Notes: generated from the letters alone by a model not told the origin. 64,000 nt of DNA from Eucommia ulmoides (GCA_016647705.1 CM028333.1:7824616-7888615), one strand, 5' to 3'; counted from the first letter of the stretch, positions 11,156-28,848 are shown. Made by a program: numbers and translations.

Positions 11156-11780
11156 ATGAATTTTATTTCAGTGCTTAACAGCACAAACTTTAAGGATTGG
11201 AAGGAGAACATTTCAATTGTTCTCGACTGCATGAATCTTGACTTTGTGCTAAGGAAAGAATAACCTTCACCTGTCACTGAAGAAAGTTCTCCTGAGACTA
11301 AAAGGGAATGTGAGAGGTGAGAGCATTCTAATCGCATAAGTCTTATGATGATCAAACACAACATTTTGAAAATATTCAAGGGCGGTATATCCGATGAGGT
11401 AACTGCTAAGACGTTCCTTGAGAAAATAGAGAAACGTTTTGTAAAGAACGAAAAGGTAGAGACAAATATGCTTTTAGCTAATCTTATCTCATGAAGTATA
11501 AAAGGAAAAAGGAACATAAGGGAGTACATTATGGAAATGTCCAATGTTGCTTCAAAACTAAAAGAACTAAAGTTAGAGCTGTCTGAGGACTTACTCGTGT
11601 ATTAAGTACTCATTTCTCTTCCTGCACAATACAGTAAGTTTACGGTGAGTTATAATGCTCAAAAGTATATATGGACTCTTAATGAACTCATATTTTACTG
11701 TATACAAGAAAAATAAAGAATTAAGCGAGAAAAGATAGAAATTGATCTCTTAGCCATTATCTTTAAGGATAAGAAATGAC
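11156..11780 (+). pseudogene. Copia gag remnant (copia #1)
   Basis: From the ATG at 11156 the frame reads like a copia gag N-terminus (TNFKDWKENISIVLDCM), then NEKVETNMLLANLIS and REYIMEMSNVASKLKELKLEL, a pattern of the UBN2-type copia gag. There are in-frame stops (near 11261, 11318, 11492 and 11602), so it cannot make a full capsid. A degraded zinc-knuckle region lies near 11845-11900. Confidence 0.8.
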
Positions 11781-11879
11781 AAAGATATATATGTCAAGAA
11801 GCTGCGGTTGGAACTCAGTGGTCCAAATCGCAAAAGAATTAGAATCATGAATTTACATGTTTTTTCTATCGGAAAGAAC

Positions 11880-14800
11880 GCCGCATGGCGTGTAAAGAAG
11901 GGTATGCTTTTCACTTTGGTTTATGCTAAGGTTAATTTAGGTAGTCATACTTAGTAGGTAGATTCTAGTGCTACTACTTATGTAAGTGTGTCTATGTAGG
12001 GTTGCCTATGGAGTCAAAAACCAAATGATGTTGAAAGATGCATCTATGTGGGCGACGGAAAAACAATTGTTGTGGAAGCAATAAGGACTTTTAGATTATC
12101 TTTAAAGACTAGTTACTTTTTGGATTTAAAACAGACATATGTTGTATCATCGTTTAGACGAAATTTGGTTCTATTTTTGCTTTGGACAAATTTGGTTTTT
12201 CTTATTCATTTGGAAATAATGAATTCAGTCTTTTTCGAGATTCAAATATTGTTGCAACTAGTTCTTTGATTGATAATCTATATTTGTTGGATACTATTAC
12301 TTCACATAATAAAAAAACTACTCGTGGTACAAAACGCAAATTATCTAATGAGAATTTTACCATGCTTTGACATAAGCTTCTAGGACATATCTCTAAACAG
12401 ATAATAGAAAGGCTTGTTTCTAATGGAATCCTTGATCCCCTTGATTTAACAAATTTCAAAATTTGTATTGAACGTGTAAAGGGGAAACAAACAAACAAAC
12501 ACAAGGAAATTGGGTGCCACTATGAGTTCTGGCGTCTTAGAACTAATACATAGTGATATCTGCAGACCATTTCCTATGGCAGCTTGGAATGGACAACATA
12601 ATTTATTATATTCATAGGCAAATACTCTCGTTATGGGTACCTATATTTGATTCATCAAAAGTCTTAATCATTGGACGTATTTAAGGCTTTCAAAGTTGAA
12701 GTTGAAAATCAGCTAGGCAAGAAAATTAAGGCTGTTAAATTTGACCGTGGTGGTAAATACTATGGTCGATATGACGGATCAGGAGAACAATGTTTAGGAC
12801 TCTTCGCTAAATTCCTAGAGAAGTGCAGAATCATCCCACAATACACCATGCAGGTAAACCTAGCATGAACATTGCTATTGAGAGACGAAACAGAATACTT
12901 AAGGATATGGTAAGAAATATGATAAGTCATTCTTCTCTGCTAGAATCACTCTGTGGAGAGGCACTTAAGATTGCATCATATATCCTGAACATGGTACTAA
13001 GTAAAGCGGTAGATAAAACCCCTTATAAACTGTGGTTAGGCAAAAGGCCTAGCATAAGGCATTTACATATTTGGAGTTGTTTAACTGAGGTAAAGCCTTA
13101 TAGGCCAAATCAAAAGAAAATAGATTTAAGAACAGTTAGCTATTAGTTTGTTGGGTACGTTGAACGTCGAGATGATTTAAGTTTTATGATCCCTTGAATA
13201 AGACATTTTTCGAGACTGGAAATGCGAGATTTCTTGAAGATGTTGAGTTTGAAGGAGGAGATAAGGTTATTAGGAATTTTGTCTTTGAAGAGGATTAATT
13301 TCTATTCCAAACATTGTTATTGATAATGATCAGGTTCCTAACATTGTTCAAGACACAATGCAAGACAATAAGAAGAACCCCCCATTCAAAATCAATATAT
13401 TACTCATGAAGAGCAAACTCAACAACCTCAAGAGAAAGTTCTACTAAGGCGATCCACTAGAGAAATGAGAAGTGAGATTTCAAGTGATTATATCATCTTT
13501 CTCAAAGAACATGAGGTTGACATAGGGACAATGGAATATGATCCAATCAACTTCCATCAAGTCAAACAAAGTCCAGACTCTCAAAAGTTGATTGATGCCA
13601 TGAATGATGAGATAAAATCTATGAAGGACAATGATGTTTGGGATCTTGTCAAGTTTCCTAAAGGTGCAAAGCCCATTGGTTACAAATAGATATTTAAAAC
13701 TAAGAGGGATTTAAAAGGAAACATTGAGAGATATAAGGCTTGTCTAGTCGCCAAGGGTTTTACTCAAAATGAAGACATTGATTATAAAGAGACTTTCTCT
13801 CTAGTTTAATCGAAAGAGTCTTTTAAGATTATCATGACACTTGTAGCCCATTTTGATTTAGAGTTATATCAGATGGATGTAAAGATTGCGTTTCTCAATG
13901 GAGACATTGAGGAAACGATATATATGGTACAGTTATAAAACTTTATATCAAGTGATCCAATGTCAATGGTTTACAAGTTGTTAAAGAAATCCATCTATGG
14001 TCTCAAACAAGCTTCCCTTTAATGGTATCACAAATTTCATCAAATCATTATCTCATATGGTTTTGAGGTAAATACAATTTATAATTGTGTATACCACAAG
14101 TTCAGTAGGAGTAAATTCATTTTTCTAGTGCTATATGTCAATGACATACTGATGGCTAGCGGTGATATAGGCTTATTGCATGAAACTAAGAGATTTATAA
14201 CTAATAATTTTGAAATAAAAGATCTTGGGGACGCCTATTTTATATTAGGAGTAAAGATACACTGAGATCACTCTCGAGGTATCTTCGGGTTATCACAAAA
14301 GATCTACATCGAAAAGGTGTTTGCTAGATTTGGCATGAAATATTGTGCACTAGGAGATACTCCTGTCACTAAAGGAGACAAGTTTAGTCTCACTCAATGT
14401 CCCAAGAATGAGATGAAAAAGAAAGAGATGCAAAAGATTCCTTATGCGTCAGCAATAGAGAGTTTTATGTACGCTCAAATATTTACGCGTCTGGATTTAG
14501 CATTCATAATTGGAATGTTAGGTAGATACTTAAGTAACCCTGGGATGGATCATCAAAAAGCAGTCAAATGGGTTATGAAGTATTTACATAGAACGAAAGA
14601 CTACATGTTCACTTATTGAAAGACAGATTATTTGAAGATCATTAGGTATTCTGATTCTGATCTTGCGGGTTGTCAAGACACTAAAAGATCCACTTAGGGC
14701 TATGTCTACCTATTGGCTGGAGGTACTATATCATGGAGGAGTGCTAAGCAGTCACTCATATAAAGCTCATTCCACCATGGTAGATGAATTCATAACTTGT

Positions 14801-15130
14801 TATGAGGCAACAAATCACAGAATATGTCTGCGAAACTTTGTCACTGGGCTACAAGTTGTAGATGGTATCGAAAGACCACTAAAGATATATTGTGACAATA
14901 AATCTGCATTGTTATATTCTAATAACAACAAAAGCTCCACAAAGTCGAAGCACATCGACATCTAGTTTCTGGGTTTTAAAGAGAGAATTCAGAGTAAGAT
15001 AGTATCTATAGAACATATGAGAACAAACTTCATGATTGCAGATTCGCTTACTAAAGGTTTACCACCTAAGGTATTTCATGATTACACTACTCGTATGGAT
15101 GTGGTTTTATTTGATGATGTGCTGGTTTAG
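11880..15130 (+). pseudogene. Copia pol remnant: integrase, RT, RNase H (copia #1)
   Basis: Integrase pieces include LELIHSDICRPFP (about 12535) and KAVKFDRGGKYYGRYDGSGEQ (12730-12790). The RT starts near 13580 (AMNDEIKSMKDNDVWDLV). It has MDVKIAFLNGDIEETIYMV (13872) and the active-site box reads YVND instead of YVDD (about 14135-14146). RNase H carries SDSDLAGCQDTKRST (14655) and YCDNKSALLYSNNNKSSTKS (14890). The polyprotein end ADSLTKGLPPKVFHD lies near 15040-15080. Stops and frameshifts are spread throughout, so the copy is dead. Confidence 0.9.
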
Positions 15131-15570
15131 TGGGAGTTTGTATTTGTTGAATGTTCTTTTGTTAGATACATATATTTGATTTCTTCATAATAAAGTAGAT
15201 GGATTAAAGTTTATTTACTCTGAATGTGTTCTTTTTAATTGTGTTTTAAACACGAAGATAGAAAAATTAAGAATTGATCTTACTACGAAATAAAAAGGGA
15301 CCAATTGGAAAATAGGCATGTTTGAGATCACATTTCATGTTGCACATCCATACTTAATCTATGTCATTGAATATATTTGGTATGGTGGTTATTGATAGAT
15401 CTAGTTACGAATATGAATATAATGAAAGTCGCTTTGATATCATGATGGTATAAGAGATGAATCAGATTGCAATTAAGAAATGTTTCCAAGGAAGATAGCA
15501 CTTTTGTGCATACTCAAGACTACGAAATATAACTGCCTTCGGAATTTCATATGTAGCCTAAGTGGAAGAT

Positions 15571-15585
15571 TGTTAGGAAATTAAT
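15571..15585 (+). repeat. 3' LTR of copia #1, first part
   Basis: TGTTAGGAAATTAAT matches the start of the 5' LTR and is then cut by the solo LTR insertion. The purine-rich CTAAGTGGAAGAT tract just upstream is the polypurine tract. The LTR resumes at 17732. Confidence 0.9.
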
Positions 15586-17731
15586 TATTGGCCCAGTGAG
15601 CTACCCAAGAGGGAGGTGAATTAGGTAGTATTAAAAATTATCAGAGAAATAATAACACTTCAAAAATCAAACAATTAATTTTATCTTAAAATTAATTATT
15701 ATCTTTATAGCAACGGATAAGTGTAATAAGCTTTAGGTGCAAACCCAAACAACACAAGATAAAATAAAGGAAATAAATAGTGTAGTACACACCGATATAT
15801 CCTAGTTCATCAAGTTATTCTTGGCTAATCCAATCCTCCGAGCCCTATGGAGATTCGCACCCACTAAGCTCAAGATTCCTTTATAGGTAGGAACCAAACC
15901 CTCACAATGATTCTTTTCACAGGCTCAGAATCAACCTTTACAAATTTATTTTTTCCAGGTTCGGGAATAACCTCTACATTTTACAGGTTCAAAAATAACC
16001 TAATTCTTTTTATACCTTAGGCTAAATAACTAAAACCTCACAAACACTCCAAATATCCTTTTACCCGGTAAGGATTGAACCGTTACAAAATTGCTCACAA
16101 ATCAATTCAATCAAGGAAGAATTATTACCTCAATCTCTTTACAGGAAGAGACTAAAACCCAATTACCCCTGATTAGATACTCTTACTCTCAATAGTATAT
16201 AATTTGCACACAACTCACCAATTACAATAAATTGATAAGTTCTTACCACTCGAAGCTTCTACCACCTCAAATCAATTTAAACTCAATTAATATCCCGATA
16301 ATTACTAGTAATAGAATTAAGTAAGGAAACAAAAATCTGATTACAAAAATAATACGGGCGGCACAAAATTGAGCACGTAATCAAATTATCACACAAATTG
16401 TTTTAAAAGATTTTTATGCTTTTAAAGTTCAAAAACGATTTCATCAAGATCTTATTAACCAAGTAAATATAGAAAAATAAATATGCAGTAAAGATTAATA
16501 GTTTGGAAATATCTCACCCGGATAACACCGAAGAATTATAGATTGGAATGCTAGACAACTCAACTCGGTGACGCTTATACAATCAGCGCTTTAACTAAAA
16601 AACTCCTCAATAATTAATCTCATAATTTGATCTCTCAAAATAATATCGAATGATTACTCTAATAAAAACTTATGAACTGAATAGTTCTTGATATGATGTC
16701 TATGTTTTGTGAAATTCGAAGGTTTATATTTAGGGAATTGAAACAAGCCCTTCAACGGCTAGTTTTTAAATGATAAGTATCTAAAAAGTACCTATAGACC
16801 CCATATATCATTATCTTTCATTTTAGGTATAATTGACTTAATTATAACTTTCAAAACATTCAAATTAGTCCCTCAAATATTTCTTAAACTCAAATTAATA
16901 GGATAGAAAGAATTATATGAACCAATTTGAGAAATAACCAAAATATATGAACCATATCTATAGGGATAATAAAATATTAATGATATATCTTTAATACTAT
17001 CATATCTCTAAAATTTCTCTTATATCTCAACCATAAACGGCTAATAACGACTACTGTTTGATCAGAATCCTCGAAATCCTCTAAACCTGAAACATACCAT
17101 CAGTCGATCGACAAACACCCATAAGTCGACCGCTCGATTTAGGATACTAGCCAAGCCAAAAAAATTTTGCCTATTGGTCGACCTATCTGTCGACCTAGAG
17201 ATTTAGAGAGTTTCATTTCTGTTCATAAGTCGACCTACTTGTCGACTGATCAATTCAGAGAGTTCACTATTTAAGCGCAAGTCGACTGACTGATGCTGGA
17301 AGACTTTTCCTAATTTGATTTTAATTCATTTTCTTTGTCATTTTCACCAATTTAACCGATTTCGTTTCTCGGTTAATTCCACTAAATACTTAAATTCAAT
17401 TTTAATAAATTATTAATGTTTCTTTTTCAATTACACATTTGAGCAAATAATTTTACTAATTAGGATCCTATCAAAACACACATAAATCTAAAATTATTTT
17501 TCGTGTTGTATGTGATCCTAATCGAGATACATTAAGAGTAAAAATATATTAGAGTTGTTTTCACTTAGATTTTTCAGAATCTTCAATCTCTTAGTATCCA
17601 TCCCTGCATCCTTCACAGTTTATTCATGATAATAGCTTCATTGGAACTAATAAAGTGAAACATTTAATCAAACCGTTAGTTTCACAAAAAATATTAATAT
17701 TTAATTATTCATCAAAATCTTAGAATCAACA
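15586..17731 (-). mobile_element. Solo LTR inserted in the 3' LTR of copia #1
   Basis: This 2146-bp block is bounded by TTAAT at 15581-15585 and TTAAT at 17732-17736, a 5-bp TSD. Read on the minus strand it starts TGTTGATTCTAAG and ends with CCCAATA (expected CCAACA). It is the same family as 6134-7525. Its U3 part (about 17040-17300) holds many GTCGAC cores. It contains no gag or pol, so it is a solo LTR left by LTR-LTR recombination, or a non-coding insertion. Confidence 0.85.
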
Positions 17732-17978
17732 TTAATTATTTCCAATGAGCTCATATGATTTAATTAAACAATTATATTATGAGTTATCAATTATAAAGAC
17801 TCAAATAAGTGATCTAATTAATTGAGCTAAAAAAATATTAAATGAGTATGAACTTTGCAATGTGCAGTGACCCATTAGGCAACTAGAGTTAATGGGGTCT
17901 TAGTTGAACCTTGATTAGATATGTTGATTTAGATTTAAAAAAAAAATTATTGAGATTTATAGGGATAAATTCCTAACC
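17732..17978 (+). repeat. 3' LTR of copia #1, second part
   Basis: The sequence resumes TTAATTATTTCCAATGAGCTC, matching the 5' LTR, and ends ATTCCTAACC (CA changed to CC) before the GAACA TSD. A segment of about 200 bp present in the 5' LTR is deleted after AGTTGAACC. Confidence 0.9.
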
Positions 17979-18201
17979 GAACAAACTGATGAATTTCAAG
18001 GATAAAATAAAAATATAATTAAAGGATTAGAAATAATAATTTGCGCTAAATATTGACTTTGCCGGGTATCTCCATTGGCCCATTTCAGTGGGGATCGAGG
18101 TGAGATATATTATTCTGGAATATACTTGTGAAATAAGTTACCTTCAGGATAAGCTTGCGAAAAAGTTGTTTCCATTTCAAATATTTCAAATATCTATATC
18201 T

Positions 18202-18249
<48 letters not shown>

Positions 18250-18251
<2 letters not shown>

Positions 18252-18606
18252 TTAGTGGGTTGTAATTTTTATTTCTTTATTTTTTTATATATAAAATTAG
18301 AATTTATTTACTTACAAAAATTGATAAAATTAATCTTAATTTATAATTTATTTATTATTTTATAGTATATTAGTAAAAAATAATTTGTAACTATGATTAT
18401 TTATGTAATTTTTAATAATGTAATTATTTTCAATATTTATAAAACCTCATTACTCATTAATTACTAGATTTTTATTTTTTATTTTTTTATAGATACATTT
18501 TTTTTTTTAAATTTGTACTTCTCTTTTTTTTATTTGTGGTAAAAAAAGTACTTTTGTACTTTTTTTATTTTGAATTTTTCTTATATATATACACATACAC
18601 ACACAT

Positions 18607-18686
<80 letters not shown>

Positions 18687-19904
18687 TATTATATTATAAT
18701 ATTAAAAGTAGAAGACAATACCTTAAAATGCATGAAAGTTAAGTATTAATCATCTCTTAAATCCTATTACAATGTGAAATGGATGACTAAGATTAATTCC
18801 TTCCACCAATAATATTCTATTAATTTTATAAATGTGAAATGGATGGCCATAAATTTGTCTAAGCCAAATTTGAATTTATACTTCATATCAAATCCTAAAT
18901 TCCACATTATATATGTGGCAAAAATTGTGATTGGTCTTCCACAAATTTTTATTTTTTTTTTATTTTTATTAAGCCTATTATTTTTGTGTTTCTATTTTTA
19001 TTCCTTGAAAAAATTGAGCCGAAAAATAAATTTATGTTCGTAATTTCTTATTTAAAATAAGTTAATATTTTTTAGATGTGATTTTAAAAAAAAAAAAAAA
19101 ATTGTTGATGTAATTTTGAAAAAAAAAAATTAAAAAATCGTTTATGGGTGTATAAAGAAATTTATAATTAATTTTTTGTTTGTGTGTGTATAAGGATTTA
19201 TATAATTATATTTTTGTTGTGTTTGTATAGGCGTTTATATAATTATATTTTTTATTTGTATTCATATAAAGATTTACATAATTATATTTTTATTTGCGGA
19301 TTTGTAAAGGTGTATATAATTACATTTTTTATTAGGGGTGTCTAAAGGTGTATATAATTAAATCTTTGTTTGGCGTGCATAAAAGTAGATTAGTTATTCG
19401 GAAAGATCGTGAAAGATAGAAAAGAAAGAGAAAAGATAACAAAAGAGAAAAAAAAAACTGACAAAATCAAATAAGTAAAATTTAAAAAATAGATTTATTT
19501 TCTTATTATAGTACAAATATAAAAAATGAATATGCAATCGCACGGTTTTTTAAAATTAACATTATGTTCAATTAAGATTTTATCATTCCAACAAACACTA
19601 AATAATACCCTCAATTTGAACTCATAAAACTAAAATATTCGAATGTTAATCGAAAACAAATATTACAATAAAAAAAATCTTAAATATTTATGATGATCTC
19701 AATAATTTATAATTAACTCACATAAATAATATAAAAAAATATAGCTAATTCAAAATTAAATTTATTCAATTAACTAAAATACACATTTAAATTACTCTAA
19801 AATCCGTGTTTTGTACATGCCTAAAACTAATCTTAAAAGTGGAAGGAGGAAGAAGATTTTAATGAAGTTAAAGAATGCATTCTTCAAGCTTTTTGGTGGG
19901 TTCT

Positions 19905-19946
<42 letters not shown>

Positions 19947-20317
19947 TATATAAAAGTACAATTTTTTTTGTTAAAAAAAAAAATCTATATCTAATACTTA
20001 AAAGTAGAAGGAGAGAGAATGTTTTAACAAAGTTAAATAATACATTTTTCAAGTTTTTGGTGGGTTCTAATTTTTATTTTTTATATATAAAATTAGAATT
20101 TATTGTCTTACAAAAATTGATAAAATTAATCTTAATTTATGATTATTTGTTTATTATATTATATTAATAAAAAATAATTTATAAAAATATTATTTTACTA
20201 TAATTATTTATGTAATGTTTAATAATATATTTATTTATATTTATAAAAAGAAATTACTTATTACAATTTATAGATTTTTATTTTGATACAAATAAAAAAA
20301 AGAAGAAATATTCAAAA

Positions 20318-20348
<31 letters not shown>

Positions 20349-21090
20349 GAGAGAGAGAGAGAGATTTTTATATCTAATATTAAAAGTGAAAGGAGAGAGA
20401 AACTTTTAATGAAATTAAAAAATGTATTTTTTAAGCTTTTTGATGGTTTTAAGTGGTCTGACTCTTCTCCGGATCTCTCATAGCGGGAGTTTTATAGTAC
20501 CAAACTGCAGTTTTTATATATAAAATAATGATTAGTCCCACTCAATATTTTTTTCGTTTTGTAGTACCAAAGTGCAGTTTTTATATATAAAATAATGAGT
20601 AGTCCCACTCAATATTTTTTTCGCTATATTTAATATTTTTAATTAATGCAAAAATATGTGATTAATTCCTTGGTTTGCATTTTAAATTTCTTAAAAAAAC
20701 GATTGTGATTCAAATAATAATTTCACCAAAAAAGAAAATAGATACGATATGAATTAATTAAATTAGATTTTTTTGACTTGCAAAAATTGATAAAACTAAT
20801 CTTAATTTATGGTTATTTATTTTTTATTTTATAATATATTAGTAAAAATTAATATGTTGAAATATTATTTTACTTCTTTCTTTCTTTTTTTAATTATTAT
20901 TTATGTAATTTTTAATAGTATATTTATTTTCAAAATTTATAAAATTTTATTATTTACTAAAATTTATGCATTTGCTTTTAGATATTGCTACCAAAGTAAT
21001 CAATTGATACTGATGTGTTTAATGTTTCAATATTATGAATTTATTATAATTTTTTTCTAAGTTCGCGCAATACACGGGTCTAAACTATTT
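18250..21090 (+). mobile_element. Cluster of Helitron-like AT-rich repeats
   Basis: Blocks at 18250-18490, 20040-20290 and 20765-20960 share AAAAATTGATAAAA(T/C)TAATCTTAAT and ATTTATGTAAT(T/G)TTTAAT. Three start motifs, (T)AAAAGTGGAAGGAG with variants, lie at about 19836, 19997 and 20378 and are followed by AAGCTTTTTGGTGGG-type sequence. The cluster ends near 21061-21085 with TTCGCGCAATACACGGGTCT, which resembles a decayed GC-rich hairpin end of plant Helitrons. No helicase is present, so these would be non-autonomous. Confidence 0.4.
20491..20623 (+). repeat. Two-copy 66-bp tandem repeat
   Basis: The unit ATAGTACCAAACTGCAG...AGTCCCACTCAATATTTTTTTCG is repeated head to tail with about four differences, at 20491-20556 and 20557-20623. 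Confidence 0.9.
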
Positions 21091-21869
21091 GTCTTGTTAT
21101 ATTGGTAGTTTAACTTTAAAATAATATTTAAAAAAATTAATGTGTGATTGTAAAGAACGAAAAAATATGACTTTGGTGGTTTATGTGAATTATGTTTTAT
21201 CTCTAAGTTATTTTTTATAATTATATAATTTTTTGTGTTGATATTTTTGAAATACATAATTTTTGTGAATTATTTACTAAATATAATTGGGAAAAAAAAT
21301 AAGGACGCTTACCTAGTGCCTCCTTTAATATCAAAATTATCAAATGAACTCAAATTATTTTTAATGCACCTAATGATTCTTTTAAAATACACAGTCTGAT
21401 TTGTCCGCATTAAAATGTCGTTATTTTTCATTCTCAACCAATCAACATTTTCGTTTATACATATCTTAATTTGCGGAACGATTATTATATGTATTTGTAA
21501 AAAAAATACTTGTCAATATTGGATATTTGTCTAAAATATAACCACTGTTTTTGTCGTTAAATTATACAAAAATGATATTCGTTTTACTATCTTTAAAATG
21601 AGATGCCAATCGATTTTTTTAATATTAGATAAAAATTCATATTATATTCAACATAATATGCGTTACAAGATAAAAAAGTATATTGTTTGTAAAATTAGGG
21701 TATATGTTTTCTGCGAAACATACAATCATAATCATCATCTTTATTTGATTATTAAATATAACATTCGTTGACTAAAGTATTCGTAGGCACACAATTGATA
21801 TTAATTAATAATTTGATTTTTAATATGAAACAGAGAGTAATTGCAATTCATGCAACCTGTGAAAATAAA

Positions 21870-21914
<45 letters not shown>

Positions 21915-22017
21915 TTATTAAAAAAAAAAAGGAACGTCTAGTTAACGGTACTTCATTATATTACGAAAATACAAAGATGTGATCATCGTGTGAAAGATAT
22001 TGGAAATTTTTTGCTTT

Positions 22018-22800
22018 TAGTCCTGAAATTTAGAGTAGATATTAAATTGATCCCTATAGTTTATAAAACAATATTGTCAAACCCCAATTTGGGTATGGTG
22101 TCAGTTTTGTCCAATAATTTATAACTTATATCTAAGGGACCAATTAGACATTCATCATAAATTTAAGAGGGTAAAAATAAAGCCCAAATTTTTCTTGCAC
22201 CCCCTCCTCTTCCACAAACTGTATGTATACACAAGGAAAGTAATGAACAAATAAAAAATGTTTGAGGAAGAAGAGCCAGAGGAAGATGAGGAGGAGGAAA
22301 GCGGTTAAAAAAAAGGGGACGATTGCTGATTAACCCCAAATAGCGGGTGTCACTTGTTATTATTCCTATTCAAAATATAAGTTTTGATTTAATCCCTTAA
22401 ATTAATTTTTACTTGCGTATTATCACAGTATGTGTTCACGTCTATGTAATATTAATTACATGTGCCTTTGTAATATTAGTTATAAGTTAAAAATTATATA
22501 TAACTTTAAAAATTACCTGTGTAGTATTTGTTACATGATTACATCTAGCAAATATTTTACATACAAGTTAGATATATGTAACTGCGAGAGTGTAGTGCTT
22601 TTTTTTTTTAATGTGCCGAACTAAAACATAAGTTGCAATTGCATATAAGATATTTTTAAATTTAAAAACAAAATAAGAGACTTGCCACATAAACACCCTT
22701 GCGGAGGGAAATCACACTTTCGACCCTTGAATTTATGATGGGTGTCTAATTGGTCCCTCTAATATCAGTTGTGAGTTAAGTGACGAAATTACCCTTAAAA
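22018..22800. repeat. Inverted-repeat pair upstream of the GAPDH promoter
   Basis: AGGGACCAATTAGACATTCATCATAAATTTA near 22135-22165 reappears inverted near 22717-22765 (AATTTATGATGGGTGTCTAATTGGTCCCT). The arms are about 100 bp and the loop about 550 bp. The arrangement suggests two opposed MITE copies or one fold-back element. The loop holds a GAGGAAGAAG purine tract (22262-22305). Confidence 0.55.
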
Positions 22801-22993
22801 TTACTATATCACATGCACAAGTTTATCCAGATTTTAATAATTCGTTATTTGTTGGGCCAAATTGATACAGAGTCTAAATCTAAGGATAAAATGTGTTGCT
22901 TTAATTTCAGAAGGTAGATAGCTCTACCTAATCAATTTTTTTTTAAAAAAAATTAAACTAATAAATAATTTTGAGAGAGCCGTGTGGGCGTGG

Positions 22994-23014
22994 TTTTTCG
23001 CGCCCCTATATATA
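22994..23014 (+). promoter_or_regulatory. GAPDH core promoter: E2F-like site and TATA box
   Basis: TATATATAC at 23007-23014 stands about 100 bp before the GAPDH ATG and 25-35 bp before a likely start site in the CAATCTCTTGCTCATTCATC region. TTTTTCGCGCC at 22994-23004 fits an E2F-type site, though this could be chance. A CT microsatellite (about 23088-23106) lies in the leader just before the ATG, as in many housekeeping plant genes. Confidence 0.6.
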
Positions 23015-23112
23015 CAGCCCCTACCCCTCCCCAATCTCTTGCTCATTCATCACTTCTCTATACAAATTCCGTGAATCTCATTTTTTCCCTCTCTCTCTCT
23101 CTCTCCAAAGTC

Positions 23113-27090
<3,978 letters not shown>

Positions 27091-27295
27091 GCACCCAACC
27101 AGGCGTCTTTTTTTGTGTTTGGTTGGATATCAACTTTTTATGGTTGGATATCTACTTTTTATTTCTTTTTGTTTTTGACTCTGTGCGTTAGACACGCTTA
27201 AAATAAGTTCGAGTTTGTATGATATATGGTACTTCAGTATGGTGATATAACTTTGTTAAATTTAAGATGAGCTTCCACATAATATATTAAATAAA
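27091..27295 (+). other. GAPDH 3' untranslated region and spacer
   Basis: After the TAA at 27088-27090 there is a T-rich stretch with a duplicated GGTTGGATATC(A/T)ACTTTTTAT (about 27122 and 27141). No clear AATAAA is present; AAATAAG near 27201 is the nearest candidate polyadenylation signal. Confidence 0.5.
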
Positions 27296-27530
27296 AGGGT
27301 TAATTAAACTTTACCCTATTGTGATTTGACCGATTTGCACTTACTCTCCTGTGGTTTGAAAATCGTCATTTACTCCTCCTGTGGTTAGATTTTCAAGCCA
27401 CTTACCCCCCTGATATAGGGGGTAAGTGCAACAAATATTTGACCACAATGGGGCAAGTGGTGATTTTCAAACTACAGGGAGATAAAGTGCAAATTGGCCA
27501 AACCAAAAGGGATAAAATGCTATGAACCCT
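27296..27530. mobile_element. MITE with about 70-bp terminal inverted repeats
   Basis: The left end AGGGTTAATTAAACTTTACC and the inverted right end AGGGTTCATAGCATTTTATCC run on through matching GATTTGCACTT and TTTGAAAATC segments. Both sides carry AAATAAA (27289-27295 and 27531-27537) as a 7-bp direct repeat. The long arms and TSD size suggest a Mutator-like MITE. Confidence 0.8.
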
Positions 27531-27564
27531 AAATAAAATTTCATCTTCAACAATTAATTTTTCT

Positions 27565-28507
<943 letters not shown>

Positions 28508-28640
28508 AGCTAGAGCGGCAGCTGGTTATGAGACCAGCTGGTTAGGAGACCGGGCGGAGTGTTTTTTGTTGTTGTGTTCGGGTTCAGTTTTCATATTATT
28601 AGTTGTGTTTAAGGTTTTGAATAAAGAGACCTTGTTTTGG
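28508..28640 (+). terminator. 3' UTR-like segment with polyadenylation signal
   Basis: AATAAA at 28620-28625 follows the pseudogene by about 110 bp. The segment includes CAGCTGGTTATGAGACCAGCTGG (28517-28539), a potential hairpin (CAGCTGGT with ACCAGCTG). It looks like a genuine GapC 3' UTR carried along with the pseudogene. Confidence 0.5.
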
Positions 28641-28848
28641 TTATGCGCAATCAATGAGTGAGTGAGTGAATTAGTTTCCTTTTTTTACCCTTGTTCAAAT
28701 GGATGATATGAGCTTAATACTATTGACTCAGACGGTGCTCTGCCTTTTGAAATGGTTTCTGGGAATTTAGTTCCGCAAATTGTCCCTTGAATTAATAAGA
28801 TCCATGTTTCAAATTCAAATTTGTCCTTGAAGTTTAACAATAAAATTA

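Larger units (their letters stand above)
9331..17978 (+). mobile_element. Ty1/copia retrotransposon #1, complete structure but decayed
   Basis: LTRs begin TGTTGGGAAATTAATTATT and TGTTAGGAAATTAATTAT. The element is flanked by an exact TSD, GAACA, at 9326-9330 and 17979-17983. The domain order gag, integrase, reverse transcriptase, RNase H places it in Ty1/copia. The coding region has many stops and frameshifts. The 3' LTR has lost about 200 bp internally and is interrupted by a solo LTR (15586-17731). Copia #2 and #3 in this window belong to a close relative. Confidence 0.9.
17984..22017. other. AT-rich intergenic DNA with microsatellites
   Basis: No gene is seen. Simple repeats include (TA)n at about 18210-18245, (CA)n then (AT)n at 18591-18684, poly-T at 19911-19943, poly-A at 20325-20348 and (AT)n at about 21866-21911. 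Short open frames here (18536, 18834, 20283, 20809, 22430) are products of low complexity and resemble no protein family. Confidence 0.6.
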
